Origin: an uncultured Gammaproteobacteria bacterium
Lineage (GTDB): Bacteria; Pseudomonadota; Gammaproteobacteria; Pseudomonadales; Pseudohongiellaceae
Reading direction: 5' to 3'
Length of the DNA stretch: 38,124 bases
Assembly: GCA_913054495.1 (NCBI GenBank)
Contig: CAJXIY010000017.1
Coordinates: forward strand, 1 to 38,124
The notes below the pieces were generated by a model. The model saw only the letters and a program-made list of their open reading frames with translations, made no database searches and was not told the DNA's origin. The position numbers and the translations under genes are program-made. Below, one piece after another: positions 1 to 9,507 of this stretch; the first letter of the stretch is position 1; every line of letters starts with the position of its first letter.

Positions 1-738
1 GAGGAAGCTAAGAGGGAAGTGGAGGAAGTATCCTATTCTTTCGACGCCGAGGATGAGCCCGCAGCAGTAGCGAGTCCAGAGGCCACTACAGAGCGTACAG
101 AGGACGGGGTCGAATTCAGTTTCGATCAGAGTGAAATAGACGCCGAGCCGGAATCGGTGGATGTGGACGCAGAGATTGAATCTCTCGATTTCGATGTGGA
201 GGATTCTGCAGGCACGAACACTGAAGAAACTGCTGCCGAGCATTCGGAACCGGAGCTGCCAGACGAGGCTACCATCGAAGTTGAAGAAATCGATTGGAAT
301 CCCGATGAATCCGAAGTTGATTCTGCCGAAGATGATGAGGCCGAGGTAGCCGCAATCGACGATCCGGAAGTTCAAGATGACGACGTAGAGCTTGAATTCG
401 ATCTCGATGAAGATGAGGTTTCGAAAACGGATGAGCAGGAAGAGATTTCAGCCGATGCTGCCTCCGGGTCGGAGGAGGAAACCGATGACCTCGATGATGA
501 CTTGGGGTTCATTAGTGACGATGAGGTGGAGATCGAATCCGTCGATGATATCGAAGAGGTGCAATTGCTACCCGTTGATGAGTCCGCCACGAAACTAGAA
601 CTCGCCTATGCCTATCATAAAATGGGTGACGTCGAGGGTGCCAAGGAAATTCTGTTGGAGGTAATCGAAGAGGGCACCGAAGAACAAGTCACCGAAGCCG
701 GGAAGTTGCTGCTGACCCTGGACAAGTCTTCCGACTAA
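1..738 (+). CDS. fimV: FimV C-terminal part (5' end outside the window)
   Basis: The frame is open from the first base of the window, so the gene begins upstream and only its last 245 codons are seen. Most of the visible protein is a very acidic, Asp/Glu-rich low-complexity stretch. The last ~50 residues form a compact TPR-like module (KLELAYAYHKMGDVEGAKEIL, then a second helix ending in KLLLTLD), which is the conserved C-terminal domain of FimV. FimV proteins are inner-membrane polar hub proteins with a periplasmic LysM region and an acidic cytoplasmic tail, needed in Pseudomonas for type IV pilus function and polar organisation. Position immediately upstream of truA is the usual gammaproteobacterial arrangement and supports the call. 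The LysM and membrane parts are not in the window. Confidence 0.9.
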   Translation, partial: EEAKREVEEVSYSFDAEDEPAAVASPEATTERTEDGVEFSFDQSEIDAEPESVDVDAEIESLDFDVEDSAGTNTEETAAEHSEPELPDEATIEVEEIDWNPDESEVDSAEDDEAEVAAIDDPEVQDDDVELEFDLDEDEVSKTDEQEEISADAASGSEEETDDLDDDLGFISDDEVEIESVDDIEEVQLLPVDESATKLELAYAYHKMGDVEGAKEILLEVIEEGTEEQVTEAGKLLLTLDKSSD

Positions 739-833
739 GCCGCCGCTCCCTCGCAGCTGACAGAAGCAGTTTCAGGCCACGCAGAGAATTGAGTAATTAA
801 TCAAAAGCTCTTTAATCAGAGATTCCCCAGATA

Positions 834-1664
834 GTGTCAAAATCTGACAATCCCCTAGCCCCTGACCAGCGTATTGCCCTCACCCTGGAATACGATGGTG
901 CCGGATACTGTGGCTGGCAGCGACAACTTTCACCGTCGCAGGCTAGCATTCAACAGGAGGTCGAATGCGCACTCGCCAGGATAGCGGATCATCGGGTTAA
1001 GGTTATCTGCGCCGGTCGCACCGATGCCGGGGTCCATGCGACGAGCCAGGTGCTTCATTTTGATTGTGCCATCGATAGAGGCAGGAAGGCCTGGGTTACA
1101 GGCTGCAACAGTCTGCTGCCACCGAGCATTCGTATCCTCGATGCCAGGACCATGGCGCCGGATTTTCACGCCAGATTTTCGGCCACGGCCAGGCGCTACA
1201 ACTATATTATTCAGCGGCGGGAGACCGCACCGGCGATACTTGCGCAGCGAGTACTTCACATTCGACGCGAGCTGGATGTCACGGCGATGCACAGGGCGGC
1301 ACAGGCATTGCTGGGCGAGCAGGACTTCTCTGCCTTCCGTGCGAGCGGATGTCAGGCTAAGACGCCATTTAGAAATGTCACTTCGGTGCGCGTCATCTCA
1401 TTGGGTTCGTACGTCGTCATCGACGTACAGGCGAATGCGTTTCTGCAACACATGGTGAGGAATATTGTCGGCTCATTGCTGGCAATCGGAGACGGCTCAC
1501 GGCCCACTGCCTGGATCGCCGATCTGCTCGCCGGCAAGGATCGTACCCGGGCGGCGGTGACGGCAGCTCCTGGCGGATTGTACCTGACCCAGGTGACGTA
1601 CCCGGACCAGACTGGACTGGCGCCGGCGTACATCCCACCGGGCTTTATTGAGGCGCTTGCGTAG
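834..1664 (+). CDS. truA: tRNA pseudouridine(38-40) synthase TruA
   Basis: A 276-residue protein that isomerises uridines 38, 39 and 40 in the anticodon arm of many tRNAs. The N-terminal half carries the family signature AGRTDAGVHA (residues 60-69) with the catalytic aspartate D64, preceded by LTLEYDGAGYCGWQRQ. The C-terminal half has FRASGCQAKTPFRNV and FLQHMVRNIVG, both typical of TruA. Length is close to the usual 260-280 residues. The chosen start is GTG at 834; no strong Shine-Dalgarno sequence is visible, and the frame is closed a short way upstream. It follows fimV after 95 bases with no gene in between, and precedes trpF by 56 bases. Confidence 0.97.
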   Translation: MSKSDNPLAPDQRIALTLEYDGAGYCGWQRQLSPSQASIQQEVECALARIADHRVKVICAGRTDAGVHATSQVLHFDCAIDRGRKAWVTGCNSLLPPSIRILDARTMAPDFHARFSATARRYNYIIQRRETAPAILAQRVLHIRRELDVTAMHRAAQALLGEQDFSAFRASGCQAKTPFRNVTSVRVISLGSYVVIDVQANAFLQHMVRNIVGSLLAIGDGSRPTAWIADLLAGKDRTRAAVTAAPGGLYLTQVTYPDQTGLAPAYIPPGFIEALA

Positions 1665-1720
1665 GCGCTAAGTGATGAATTTGATAGAATGGGAGTCTTT
1701 CGCGACTCGCTCGGCTCGTC

Positions 1721-2395
1721 TTGTCTAGACTCTGGATTAAAATTTGTGGCGTGACCCGACCGCAGGACGCAGTGGCAGCTGCAGATTTGGGTGCCACTGC
1801 GATCGGCATGGTGTTCTTTGCCCCCAGTCCACGGGCGATGACGCTGGACGCGGCGTATCCAATTCTGCGTGCGCTCGGCGGGCAGATCAAGGTGGTTGCT
1901 TTATTCGTGGATCCTGACGCGGCAGAGGTAAGGCAGGTGTCCGGCTCCGGCTTGTTCCACATGTTGCAATTTCATGGGGATGAACCTGCCGCATTCTGTG
2001 AGTCCTTCGACCTGCCTTATATGAAAGCAATCAAGGTGGGGCAGGGACCACAGGGAGATAGACCAGTGGCGACTTCGGCGCGTGCCAAATCCGAAGTGCT
2101 GCTCGATAAGATACACGATTATGCCGGCGCCGAGATGATTCTTCTGGATAGCTTCGACAAAAAAGTGTCAGGTGGCAGCGGCAAGACATTTGACTGGGCT
2201 GTGGCGGCGGCAGTGCGCCGTGAGTGTGATGTCAAGCTAGTACTGGCAGGCGGCCTTAATCCGACTAATGTGGCCACGGCAGTGGCACAGGTGCGGCCTT
2301 ACGGCGTCGATGTCAGTAGTGGCGTGGAGGCCAGTCATGGAATTAAGGATTTACTGAAGATGCAATCTTTCGTAGCAGGAGCTAGAAGTGATTGA
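1721..2395 (+). CDS. trpF: phosphoribosylanthranilate isomerase TrpF
   Basis: A 224-residue single-domain (beta/alpha)8 enzyme that converts phosphoribosylanthranilate to CdRP in tryptophan synthesis. Catalytic residues are in place: C9 in KICGVT and the aspartate D143 in LLDSFDKK, followed by GGSGKTFDW; the phosphate-binding end GVDVSSGVE is also present. The best start is the rare TTG at 1721, because the conserved beta-1 strand (LWIKICG) begins right after it and no ATG or GTG fits. The last 8 bases overlap trpB, so the two are probably translationally coupled. In Pseudomonas trpF sits alone between truA and accD; here trpB and trpA are in the same slot. Confidence 0.97.
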   Translation: MSRLWIKICGVTRPQDAVAAADLGATAIGMVFFAPSPRAMTLDAAYPILRALGGQIKVVALFVDPDAAEVRQVSGSGLFHMLQFHGDEPAAFCESFDLPYMKAIKVGQGPQGDRPVATSARAKSEVLLDKIHDYAGAEMILLDSFDKKVSGGSGKTFDWAVAAAVRRECDVKLVLAGGLNPTNVATAVAQVRPYGVDVSSGVEASHGIKDLLKMQSFVAGARSD

Positions 2396-3608
2396 CAGCG
2401 AAGCGAATACATCGGCATTCGACGGACCCGATGCCAGTGGCCATTTCGGTCCCTATGGGGGTGTCTTCGTTGGCGAGACCCTGGTCAATGCCGTCGAGGA
2501 ATTGGCCGAAGTCTACGCCAGGCTCTCGCAGGACCAGGATTTCTGGCGTGAATACGATGCGCAATTACAGCATTACGTGGGCCGGCCTTCGCCGCTGTAC
2601 TTCGCGGAGCGCTTAACCGAGGCCTGTGCCGGCGCCAAAATCTATTTGAAGCGTGAAGATCTGAACCACACCGGCGCCCACAAAATAAATAATACGATCG
2701 GCCAGGCATTGTTGGCGAAGGCCATGGGCAAGACCCGCATCATCGCCGAGACCGGCGCCGGACAGCACGGCGTTGCCAGTGCCACGGTGGCCGCCAGGCT
2801 GGGCCTGGAATGTCATGTTTATATGGGTGCCGAGGATATAGTGCGCCAGGCGCCCAATGTCTATCGCATGAAACTACTGGGGGCCAACGTGGTCTCCGTG
2901 GAGTCGGGATCGAGAACCCTGAAAGACGCCATGAACGAAGCCCTGCGTGATTGGGCAGGTAACGTTGACAACACCTATTATATTATCGGCACGGTGGCGG
3001 GTCCCCACCCGTATCCACAACTGGTACGTGATTTTCAGTGTGTCATCGGCCGCGAGGCGCGAGCGCAATCACTGCAGCAGACCGGCGCACTGCCAGACGC
3101 CTTGGTCGCTTGTGTCGGTGGTGGCTCCAACGCCATCGGTCTGTTCCATCCATTTCTCGATGACAGGGAAGTGACCATGTACGGTGTCGAAGCCGGTGGA
3201 CATGGGCTAGCGACCGGTGCCCATGCGGCGCCACTGAGTGCCGGTATTCCCGGTGTACTCCACGGCAACCGGACTTATCTGATGACGGATGACGCCGGTC
3301 AGATTATGGACACTCACTCCATCTCCGCCGGGCTCGATTACCCCGGCGTCGGCCCCGAGCATGCCTGGCTAAAAGATCTCAAGCGGGTACAGTACGTCAC
3401 TGCCACCGATCAGGAGGCGTTGCAGGCCTTTCACGATCTGACCTCCCTGGAAGGCATCATTCCGGCTCTGGAGTCCAGTCATGCCATAGCCTACGCCATG
3501 CAGTTGGCCGCGCGGATGACACCAGAACAGATGATGGTGGTGAATTTGTCCGGTCGCGGCGACAAGGACATAGAAACTGTGGCCCGCATCGAAGGAATCG
3601 AGTTGTAG
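2388..3608 (+). CDS. trpB: tryptophan synthase beta subunit TrpB
   Basis: A 406-residue PLP enzyme that condenses indole with serine to make tryptophan, working as an alpha2beta2 complex with TrpA. The Schiff-base lysine is K99 in HTGAHKIN, the catalytic glutamate lies in AETGAGQHG, and the cofactor phosphate loop is GGGSNAIG near residue 245. Length matches the family (about 395-410). The start is GTG at 2388, inside the end of trpF, with an AGGAG ribosome binding site at 2377-2381 six bases upstream; this decides the start. trpA follows after four bases. All substrate-channel motifs appear intact. Confidence 0.98.
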   Translation: MIDSEANTSAFDGPDASGHFGPYGGVFVGETLVNAVEELAEVYARLSQDQDFWREYDAQLQHYVGRPSPLYFAERLTEACAGAKIYLKREDLNHTGAHKINNTIGQALLAKAMGKTRIIAETGAGQHGVASATVAARLGLECHVYMGAEDIVRQAPNVYRMKLLGANVVSVESGSRTLKDAMNEALRDWAGNVDNTYYIIGTVAGPHPYPQLVRDFQCVIGREARAQSLQQTGALPDALVACVGGGSNAIGLFHPFLDDREVTMYGVEAGGHGLATGAHAAPLSAGIPGVLHGNRTYLMTDDAGQIMDTHSISAGLDYPGVGPEHAWLKDLKRVQYVTATDQEALQAFHDLTSLEGIIPALESSHAIAYAMQLAARMTPEQMMVVNLSGRGDKDIETVARIEGIEL

Positions 3609-3612
3609 CCCC

Positions 3613-4428
3613 ATGCGTCGTATTCAAGTAACCACCGCGCGGGCGTCAGAGTCCAGCCGCAAATTGCTAATTCCCTACCTGGTTGCCGGTGATCCGGATC
3701 TAGACACCACGCTCGCGCTCATGCACGACCTGGTCATCAGGGGTGCCGATATCATCGAGCTGGGCGTGCCCTTTAGTGACCCCTCCGCAGATGGTCCGGT
3801 AATCCAGCGTGGCGTCGAGCGCGCCCTGGCGTCGGCTACCAGCTTGGTCAAGGTACTGCAGTTGGTCAATCGCTTCCGCCAACAGGACGCACTCACACCG
3901 GTGGTTCTGATGGGTTATCTAAATCCGGTGGAGATTATGGGCTACGGGGCTTTTGTGGAGGCGGCCGCAGAGGCGGGGGTTGACGGTGTCCTGGTGGTCG
4001 ATATGCCACCGGCCGAGGCGGGTGAGCTGAGCGCACTGCTGCAAGAGGCAGACATCGATCTCATTTTCCTGGTGGCGCCTACCACCAGCCCAGCGCGGGC
4101 CAAAGTGATTACCGCGCAGACCAGTGGCTACCTCTACTATGTCTCCCTGAAAGGCGTGACCGGCGCCGCGCTGACGGATCATGATTCGGTGAGGGCCAAT
4201 ATCGAGAGTCTGAGGGCACTCACCGACTTACCCATCGTCATCGGTTTTGGTATAAAAGACGCAGAGAGCGCCCGCGCCATGGCAGCACTGTCCGACGGCG
4301 TCATTATCGGTAGTGCCCTGGTTGAGCAGATCGCAAAATTAACCGATATAGCAGATAGCGCCGCCCACATTGATGGTACTGCTGAGATTATCAGTGTCGT
4401 CAGAGATTCTATAGATGGAATTAACTAA
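3613..4428 (+). CDS. trpA: tryptophan synthase alpha subunit TrpA
   Basis: A 271-residue (beta/alpha)8 subunit that cleaves indole-3-glycerol phosphate and passes indole through the tunnel to TrpB. The two catalytic acids are at E49 (IIELGVPFSDP) and D60 (SADGP), the same numbers as in the E. coli enzyme. The phosphate-binding loops VSLKGVTG and GFGIKD are present, as is GSALVE at the end of the barrel. ATG at 3613 is four bases after the trpB stop, so the two subunits should be made in step. No strong ribosome binding site is visible, which fits coupling to trpB. Confidence 0.98.
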   Translation: MRRIQVTTARASESSRKLLIPYLVAGDPDLDTTLALMHDLVIRGADIIELGVPFSDPSADGPVIQRGVERALASATSLVKVLQLVNRFRQQDALTPVVLMGYLNPVEIMGYGAFVEAAAEAGVDGVLVVDMPPAEAGELSALLQEADIDLIFLVAPTTSPARAKVITAQTSGYLYYVSLKGVTGAALTDHDSVRANIESLRALTDLPIVIGFGIKDAESARAMAALSDGVIIGSALVEQIAKLTDIADSAAHIDGTAEIISVVRDSIDGIN

Positions 4429-4445
4429 AGTACGCAACACTATGT

Positions 4446-4463
4446 ATATATTAGAAAATATAT
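4446..4463 (+). promoter_or_regulatory. AT-only hairpin covering the accD start codon
   Basis: A perfect inverted repeat, ATATATT (4446-4452), loop AGAA, AATATAT (4457-4463), runs into the accD ATG (4462-4464). No purine-rich Shine-Dalgarno sequence is visible upstream of this ATG. In the mRNA the stem would pair across the initiation site, so it may set or regulate accD translation. The stem is all A-U and therefore weak; chance occurrence in an AT-rich spacer is possible. Confidence 0.35.
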
Positions 4464-5346
4464 GAGTTGGATAGATAAATTATTGCCCTCTATCTCCAAC
4501 GTTTCCGGGCAGAGCAAACGCAAGGCCAAGGCCAAGGCCAATGTGCCGGAGGGTATCTGGAAGCAGTGTCCCCGTTGCGACGCCGTGCTGTACAAGAAGT
4601 CACTGGATGAAAATTATGATGTCTGTCCCAAATGCGACCACCACTTGCGCATCAGCGCCAGGCGCCGTATCCAATTGTTTATGGACGCGGACGGGCAAGA
4701 GGAACTGTGTGCGGATCTGGAGCCGGTCGATCTGCTGAAATTCAAGGATCTGAAGAAATACAAGGACAGGATCGTCGCGGCGCAAAAACGCACCGGTGAG
4801 AAGGACGCCTTGGTGGTGGTGAGAGGCCGGGTAAAAGCCACGCCGGTGATCGTGGCAGCCTTCGAATTTGGATTTATTGGTGGATCCATGGGCGCCGTGG
4901 TCGGGGAGAAGTTTAACCAGGCGGTAAATACCTGTATAGCGGAGAAATTGCCTCTGGTCTGCTTTGCTACCAGTGGTGGGGCGCGGATGCAGGAGGCACT
5001 GATTTCCCTGATGCAGATGCCGAAAACCTCGGCGGCACTGGAAAGACTGAAACAACATTCTCTGCCCTATATCTCGGTGCTTATCGATCCGGTCTACGGT
5101 GGTGTATCCGCTTCCCTGGCCATGTTGGGTGATATCAACATCGCCGAACCTAATGCCCTGGTCGGTTTCACCGGTCCGGATGTGATTCGTCAGACGGTGC
5201 GGGTAAAACTACCCGAAGGCTTCCAGCGCAGTGAATTTTTATTAGAGCACGGCGCCATCGATATGATCGTCCATCGCCGCGATATGCGCGCCAAAATTTC
5301 CTCCCTGCTGGAAAAGCTAATGCATTGTCAGCGTAGCGGTTCCTGA
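4462..5346 (+). CDS. accD: acetyl-CoA carboxylase carboxyltransferase subunit beta AccD
   Basis: A 294-residue subunit that, with AccA, transfers the carboxyl group from biotin-BCCP to acetyl-CoA, giving malonyl-CoA for fatty acid synthesis. The N-terminal zinc ribbon is complete: C36, C39, C55 and C58 (CPRC...CPKC). The crotonase-fold core has [11 protein letters not shown] and TSGGARMQE, and the C-terminal signature [21 protein letters not shown] is intact. It follows trpA by 33 bases and precedes folC by 16, the conserved accD-folC order. The spacer before it has no clear ribosome binding site but an AT-rich inverted repeat that overlaps the ATG. Confidence 0.98.
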   Translation: MSWIDKLLPSISNVSGQSKRKAKAKANVPEGIWKQCPRCDAVLYKKSLDENYDVCPKCDHHLRISARRRIQLFMDADGQEELCADLEPVDLLKFKDLKKYKDRIVAAQKRTGEKDALVVVRGRVKATPVIVAAFEFGFIGGSMGAVVGEKFNQAVNTCIAEKLPLVCFATSGGARMQEALISLMQMPKTSAALERLKQHSLPYISVLIDPVYGGVSASLAMLGDINIAEPNALVGFTGPDVIRQTVRVKLPEGFQRSEFLLEHGAIDMIVHRRDMRAKISSLLEKLMHCQRSGS

Positions 5347-5362
5347 AGTAACGTCAGCACCG

Positions 5363-6712
5363 ATGAGCGAGCGCAGCCGAGCTTCCCTGGATTCCTGGCT
5401 CCAGCACATTGCCGGCGTGCATCCCCGTGAGATTGAGTTGGGCCTCGAGCGCAGCCGCCGGGTTGCCGGTCACATGGGGCTAACACGACCGGGGCGCCAC
5501 GTGATTACCGTCGCCGGCACCAACGGCAAGGGTTCCTGCGTTGCCTGCCTGGAAGCGATACTGCAACAATCCGGCTATCGCACCGGCGCCTACACGTCGC
5601 CCCATATTCATCGCTTTAATGAGCGCTTCAGGGTCGATGGGCAGTGCTGCAGTGACGACACACTGAGTGCGGCGCTGGCATGGGTGGAATCGTGCCGCGG
5701 GCCCGATTCCCTGAGTTATTTCGAGTTCGCCACACTGGCGGCGCTGTGGATATTCCAACAAGCGGAGGTCGATGTGGCCCTGCTGGAGGTGGGCCTTGGT
5801 GGGCGCCTGGATGCGGTTAATATTATCGATCCTGATATCGCCATTATCACCAGCATCAGCCTCGATCACGAGGACTGGCTGGGCTGCGGCGTCGAAAATA
5901 TCGGTCGGGAGAAAGCCGGGATTCTGCGCGGCAATATTCCAGCGATACTGGGTAGCAGTAATCCGCCGCAGAGTATTCTCGACCGAGCCGGGGAGATAGG
6001 GGCGCAGGTATTCATGCTCGGTAAGGATTTTGAGGCCACGCCTTCGGCTTCCCAAGCCCGCTGGCAATGGCAGGGGCAGGGCGCAGACGAAACGGCTGTC
6101 CTGTTGGATGCACTGCCGATGCCGAGGCTGGCGCTGGACAATGTGGCGAGCGCCCTGCAGGCAATAAAATTATTGCCCCTGGCCATTGCCGATAGCGCCA
6201 TCGTCTCGGCAATGAAATCGGTTGCCCTCCCAGGTCGTTTCGAACTACGCCGGGATGCGGTCTCCGGTATATTGGTGGTGCTGGATGTCGCCCATAACCC
6301 GGCGGCGGCGGCATTGCTCGCGGTCAATCTACAGCGCTTGCGGCAGCAGCATCCACAGATCGGGCGAATCACTGGAGTCATTGCGGTGATGGCAGATAAA
6401 GAGATAGAAGATATGGTAGTTGCCTTAGAATCCTGCCTCAACATCTGGTATATTGCGCAGATTGACGCGGACCGCAGTATGTCCGCGATCGAAGCCGAAA
6501 AGCGCGTGCAAGAGGCGGCAGGGACGGCCCAATATCGACGCTTCGAATCTGTCGCCGCAGCTTACCAGGAGGCCTGTGATGCCCCTCTCGATGCCGAGGG
6601 CTCTGGCACGCCATTGGTCCTGGTGACGGGTTCGTTTCACACTGTGGCCGCGGTACGTGAACTGACCCAGGCTACGGACGAATTCCGGCCCTGGCAGCGG
6701 CATAGTCCGTAG
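5363..6712 (+). CDS. folC: bifunctional folylpolyglutamate / dihydrofolate synthase FolC
   Basis: A 449-residue Mur-ligase-family enzyme that ligates glutamate to dihydropteroate and adds further glutamates to folates, using ATP. The P-loop is AGTNGKGS at residues 51-58. Other signatures are TSPHIHRFNERF, ALLEVGLGGRLDAVN with its metal-binding region, SLDHEDWLG, and DVAHNPAAA in the C-terminal domain. Length is slightly above the E. coli protein (422). It lies 16 bases after accD and is followed by the SPOR protein, the usual gammaproteobacterial block leading to cvpA and purF. Confidence 0.96.
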   Translation: MSERSRASLDSWLQHIAGVHPREIELGLERSRRVAGHMGLTRPGRHVITVAGTNGKGSCVACLEAILQQSGYRTGAYTSPHIHRFNERFRVDGQCCSDDTLSAALAWVESCRGPDSLSYFEFATLAALWIFQQAEVDVALLEVGLGGRLDAVNIIDPDIAIITSISLDHEDWLGCGVENIGREKAGILRGNIPAILGSSNPPQSILDRAGEIGAQVFMLGKDFEATPSASQARWQWQGQGADETAVLLDALPMPRLALDNVASALQAIKLLPLAIADSAIVSAMKSVALPGRFELRRDAVSGILVVLDVAHNPAAAALLAVNLQRLRQQHPQIGRITGVIAVMADKEIEDMVVALESCLNIWYIAQIDADRSMSAIEAEKRVQEAAGTAQYRRFESVAAAYQEACDAPLDAEGSGTPLVLVTGSFHTVAAVRELTQATDEFRPWQRHSP

Positions 6713-6757
6713 TGGTAGCGAGGCCGGGATCAACCCGGAACCTTGGAGTTTTGTAGA

Positions 6758-7351
6758 TTGAATCAGGCTACTAAACAAAGAATTGTTGGTACGTTCGTGC
6801 TGTTGACGCTGGCGTTGATCTTTCTGCCCATCGTCTTCGACGGTCAGGGTAGTTATGAGCCGGCGATGACGAGCCGGATTCCGGACCCACCCCAGGTTTC
6901 GATCTTGCCCGAACCGGTGCAGAGCCGCCCCGTCATAATTGCCGAAACCGAACGCGAAGTAGAGTTGGCGGTCCCCGCCGGCGATGAAACAACTAGTACA
7001 GAGGACCCGGATGAGGTGGAAGCCGCCACCGAATCCATTGCGGTGACTACATCGGAGCCAGTCTTCAGTCGTGAAGTACCGAAGCTCGACAGAGCCGGCC
7101 TGCCCCAGTCCTGGGTGGTGCAGTTGGCATCCTTTGCCGATGTGGAGAATGCCAGGAACTTATTGGCACGGCTGCAAGGAGCCGGCTATAAGGCCTACAT
7201 TCGCAGTGTCGTCGGTGATCAGGGTGAACGCAGCAGAGTATTGGTGGGCCCCTGGGTGGTGCGGGCACGGGCTGACGAGACCCAGACCCAGCTACAGCGG
7301 CAGTTTCAGCTGGCGGGCATGGTTGTCTCCTACGAAATGGTACGGCTTTGA
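6758..7351 (+). CDS. dedD: SPOR-domain cell division protein, DedD-like
   Basis: A 197-residue bitopic inner-membrane protein. A short cytoplasmic head (NQATKQRIVG) is followed by one membrane segment (TFVLLTLALIFLPIVFDG), an acidic periplasmic linker and a C-terminal SPOR domain beginning at SWVVQLASFADVENA and ending YEMVRL. SPOR domains bind denuded septal peptidoglycan; DedD helps constriction in E. coli. The start chosen is TTG at 6758, because a TTGGAG ribosome binding site (6743-6748) lies nine bases upstream and the protein then begins like other DedD proteins. A longer reading from the TTG at 6743 would use that very site as its start. The position between folC and cvpA is standard. 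Confidence 0.88.
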   Translation: MNQATKQRIVGTFVLLTLALIFLPIVFDGQGSYEPAMTSRIPDPPQVSILPEPVQSRPVIIAETEREVELAVPAGDETTSTEDPDEVEAATESIAVTTSEPVFSREVPKLDRAGLPQSWVVQLASFADVENARNLLARLQGAGYKAYIRSVVGDQGERSRVLVGPWVVRARADETQTQLQRQFQLAGMVVSYEMVRL

Positions 7352-7388
7352 GCCCAACACCCAGGCAGAGACGGTATCATTGCCGATA

Positions 7389-7883
7389 ATGAATGAAGTC
7401 GATGCGGCAATTCTGGTGGTAACAGGCATATCCAGCCTGTTTGGGCTCTGGCGCGGCTTGATTAAGGAAGTTTTCTCTTTGGTGAGCTGGATCGCAGCTT
7501 TAGTCATCGCCAGGGTGTACAGTGACGCGCTGGCTAGTTGGCTGGTGAACCTGATCGAAAGTGATAGCGTCAGGTATGTGACGGCGTTTGCCATTCTCTT
7601 CGTCATGGTAATGATGTTGGGCACCTTGATTACGAACACGATATCGAAGTTGCTGACTATCACTGGCTTGAAACTGGTGGACAGATTATTGGGTGGAGCC
7701 TTCGGTGTCGCCAGGGGGGGCATCATCGTGCTGGTAATCATATTCATTACCGGATTATTCGTCTCCGAGACAGAGCAGTGGCAGCAGTCCAGGCTCATCC
7801 CACACGGCTTGGCGACGATCGAATGGTCGAGACAGTTACTCGAAGACGATGACTGCATCGAACCGATGCTACAGACGAATTAG
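7389..7883 (+). CDS. cvpA: colicin V production family protein CvpA
   Basis: A 164-residue polytopic inner-membrane protein with about four hydrophobic segments: residues 4-20 (DAAILVVTGISSLFGL), a second near 28-45, a third in FAILFVMVMMLGTLI, and a fourth in GGIIVLVIIFITGLF. The family pattern GLWRGLIKEVFSLVSW near the N-terminus is diagnostic. CvpA was named for colicin V production and is linked to envelope homeostasis; the molecular function is not settled. ATG at 7389 lies 37 bases after the SPOR gene. The same frame stays open much further upstream, but that part overlaps the SPOR gene and codes nothing recognisable. purF follows after 18 bases, the classic cvpA-purF pair. Confidence 0.93.
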   Translation: MNEVDAAILVVTGISSLFGLWRGLIKEVFSLVSWIAALVIARVYSDALASWLVNLIESDSVRYVTAFAILFVMVMMLGTLITNTISKLLTITGLKLVDRLLGGAFGVARGGIIVLVIIFITGLFVSETEQWQQSRLIPHGLATIEWSRQLLEDDDCIEPMLQTN

Positions 7884-7901
7884 TTAATCTCGGAGCATGG
7901 T

Positions 7902-9428
7902 ATGTGCGGATTGGTAGGGGTGATAGTGGGTGCAGACGCGGGCATGTGCCTTTATGATGCGCTGACAGTGCTGCAACACCGGGGGCAGGATGCCGCCGGC
8001 ATCATGACCAGCGACAATGGCAAGCTCAACCTGCGGAAAAACAACGGCCTAGTCAAAGACGTTTTTCGTGAGCGCCATATGCGACGACTGACCGGGCAGA
8101 TGGGTATCGGCCATGTCCGCTACCCCACCGCGGGGAGTTCGAGTCCAGCGTTGGCGCAACCATTCTACGTGAACTCCCCCTATGGTCTTAGCCTGGCCCA
8201 TAACGGCAATTTGACCAATATCTCGGAGTTGAGCCGGGACCTGTTTACATCCGATCTGCGCCACATCAACACCGACTCTGATTCCGAAGTACTCCTGAAT
8301 GTCTTTGCCCATGAGCTGCAGAAGTGCGGCAAGATGGAGCCGCGGCCCGCAGATATTTTCGACGCCGTTGCGGGGGTGCACAGACGCTGTCGCGGTGGTT
8401 TCGCCGCTGTCATCATGCTGGCTGGATATGGCATCGTCGGAATCAGAGACAGGAATGGCATTCGCCCCCTGATTTTCGGCAGCAGAACCACCGATAATGG
8501 AGTTGAATACATGATCGCCTCGGAGAGTGTGGCGCTGGACTCCCAGGGTTTCTCTATAGTAAGAGACGTGGCACCTGGTGAGGCGGTCTATATCGATGTC
8601 AGGGGCAACCTTCATACCCAGCTGTGCACAGAGCCGGGGCAGCATACGCCCTGCATATTTGAGCATGTCTATTTCGCGCGGCCCGACACTTTGATGGACA
8701 GCATCTCCGTGTATAAGGCCAGGATGCGCATGGGCATAAAACTCGGTGACAAACTACAAAAAATTCGTCCGCATCATGATATCGATGTGGTGATTCCGAT
8801 TCCAGATACCAGTCGCACATCGGCACTGGAACTGGCCAATAGATTAAATATCAAGTACCGGGAAGGTTTCGTGAAGAACAGGTATATAGGGCGAACCTTC
8901 ATCATGCCCGGTCAAAGCCAGCGACGAAAATCTGTCAAACAGAAGCTCAACGCCATCGATCTGGAATTTCGGGGCAAGAATGTACTATTAGTGGATGACT
9001 CCATCGTCCGGGGAACCACTAGCAAGCAGATCATTCAGATGGCGAGGGAAGCGGGTGCCAACAAGGTATATTTCGCCTCTGCGGCACCAGCCCTGCGTTA
9101 CCCGAATGTCTATGGTATCGATATGCCGGCGGCATCGGAGTTAATAGCGGCGGGGAAAACCGACAAGGAGGTCGAAGAACTGATCGGTGCGGACTGGTTG
9201 ATTTACCAGGATTTAGATGACTTGATTGCGGCGGCGGCGGAAGGAAATCCGAATATCAGCCACTATGAATGTTGTGTTTTCGACGGCAAGTATATTACCG
9301 GCGATGTGGATGAAGTCTATTTAAAACGGCTGGAGAGTACGCGCAGCGATGCCGCGAAGAAATCCAGGAAGAAAGGCGGCCACGCGAAGGGGAAAAACCT
9401 GGTGGCAGACATGCATAACGATGCCTGA
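7902..9428 (+). CDS. purF: amidophosphoribosyltransferase PurF
   Basis: A 508-residue enzyme for the first committed step of purine synthesis, making phosphoribosylamine from PRPP and glutamine. The sequence starts MCGLVGV, so C2 becomes the N-terminal nucleophile of the class II glutaminase domain after removal of Met. RHGQD-type motif [10 protein letters not shown], the conserved HNGNL loop and the PRPP-binding loop [13 protein letters not shown] near residue 370 are all intact. Length matches the E. coli enzyme (505). No propeptide is present, as in E. coli. The last ~25 residues are lysine-rich. A short ribosome binding site (CGGAG) precedes the ATG. Confidence 0.98.
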   Translation: MCGLVGVIVGADAGMCLYDALTVLQHRGQDAAGIMTSDNGKLNLRKNNGLVKDVFRERHMRRLTGQMGIGHVRYPTAGSSSPALAQPFYVNSPYGLSLAHNGNLTNISELSRDLFTSDLRHINTDSDSEVLLNVFAHELQKCGKMEPRPADIFDAVAGVHRRCRGGFAAVIMLAGYGIVGIRDRNGIRPLIFGSRTTDNGVEYMIASESVALDSQGFSIVRDVAPGEAVYIDVRGNLHTQLCTEPGQHTPCIFEHVYFARPDTLMDSISVYKARMRMGIKLGDKLQKIRPHHDIDVVIPIPDTSRTSALELANRLNIKYREGFVKNRYIGRTFIMPGQSQRRKSVKQKLNAIDLEFRGKNVLLVDDSIVRGTTSKQIIQMAREAGANKVYFASAAPALRYPNVYGIDMPAASELIAAGKTDKEVEELIGADWLIYQDLDDLIAAAAEGNPNISHYECCVFDGKYITGDVDEVYLKRLESTRSDAAKKSRKKGGHAKGKNLVADMHNDA

Positions 9429-9507
9429 CCGGGCCCGGCAGGGTGTCGAAGCCGGATTGCCCCGTACCTGGCCACGATTTGTTATTGCGTAAGGGAAAGC
9501 AAGCTAC

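Noticed and set aside
1665-1720. Trp attenuator ahead of trpF (a GAGTC-TTTCGC-GACTC stem at 1693-1708).
   Set aside because: Only a 5-bp stem, with no leader peptide containing Trp codons and no alternative stem.
5480-6067. A 195-codon open frame antisense to folC.
   Set aside because: The plus-strand FolC motifs are complete through this region and the antisense product is not recognisable.
7071-7388. A longer CvpA with an extra ~106-residue N-terminal domain.
   Set aside because: That stretch overlaps the SPOR-domain gene in another frame, has a Trp/Pro/Arg-rich composition typical of an out-of-frame reading, and CvpA is complete without it.
9429-9438. CCGGGCCCGG after purF as a terminator.
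   Set aside because: It is a palindrome without a loop and no T run follows, so it cannot form a normal intrinsic terminator.
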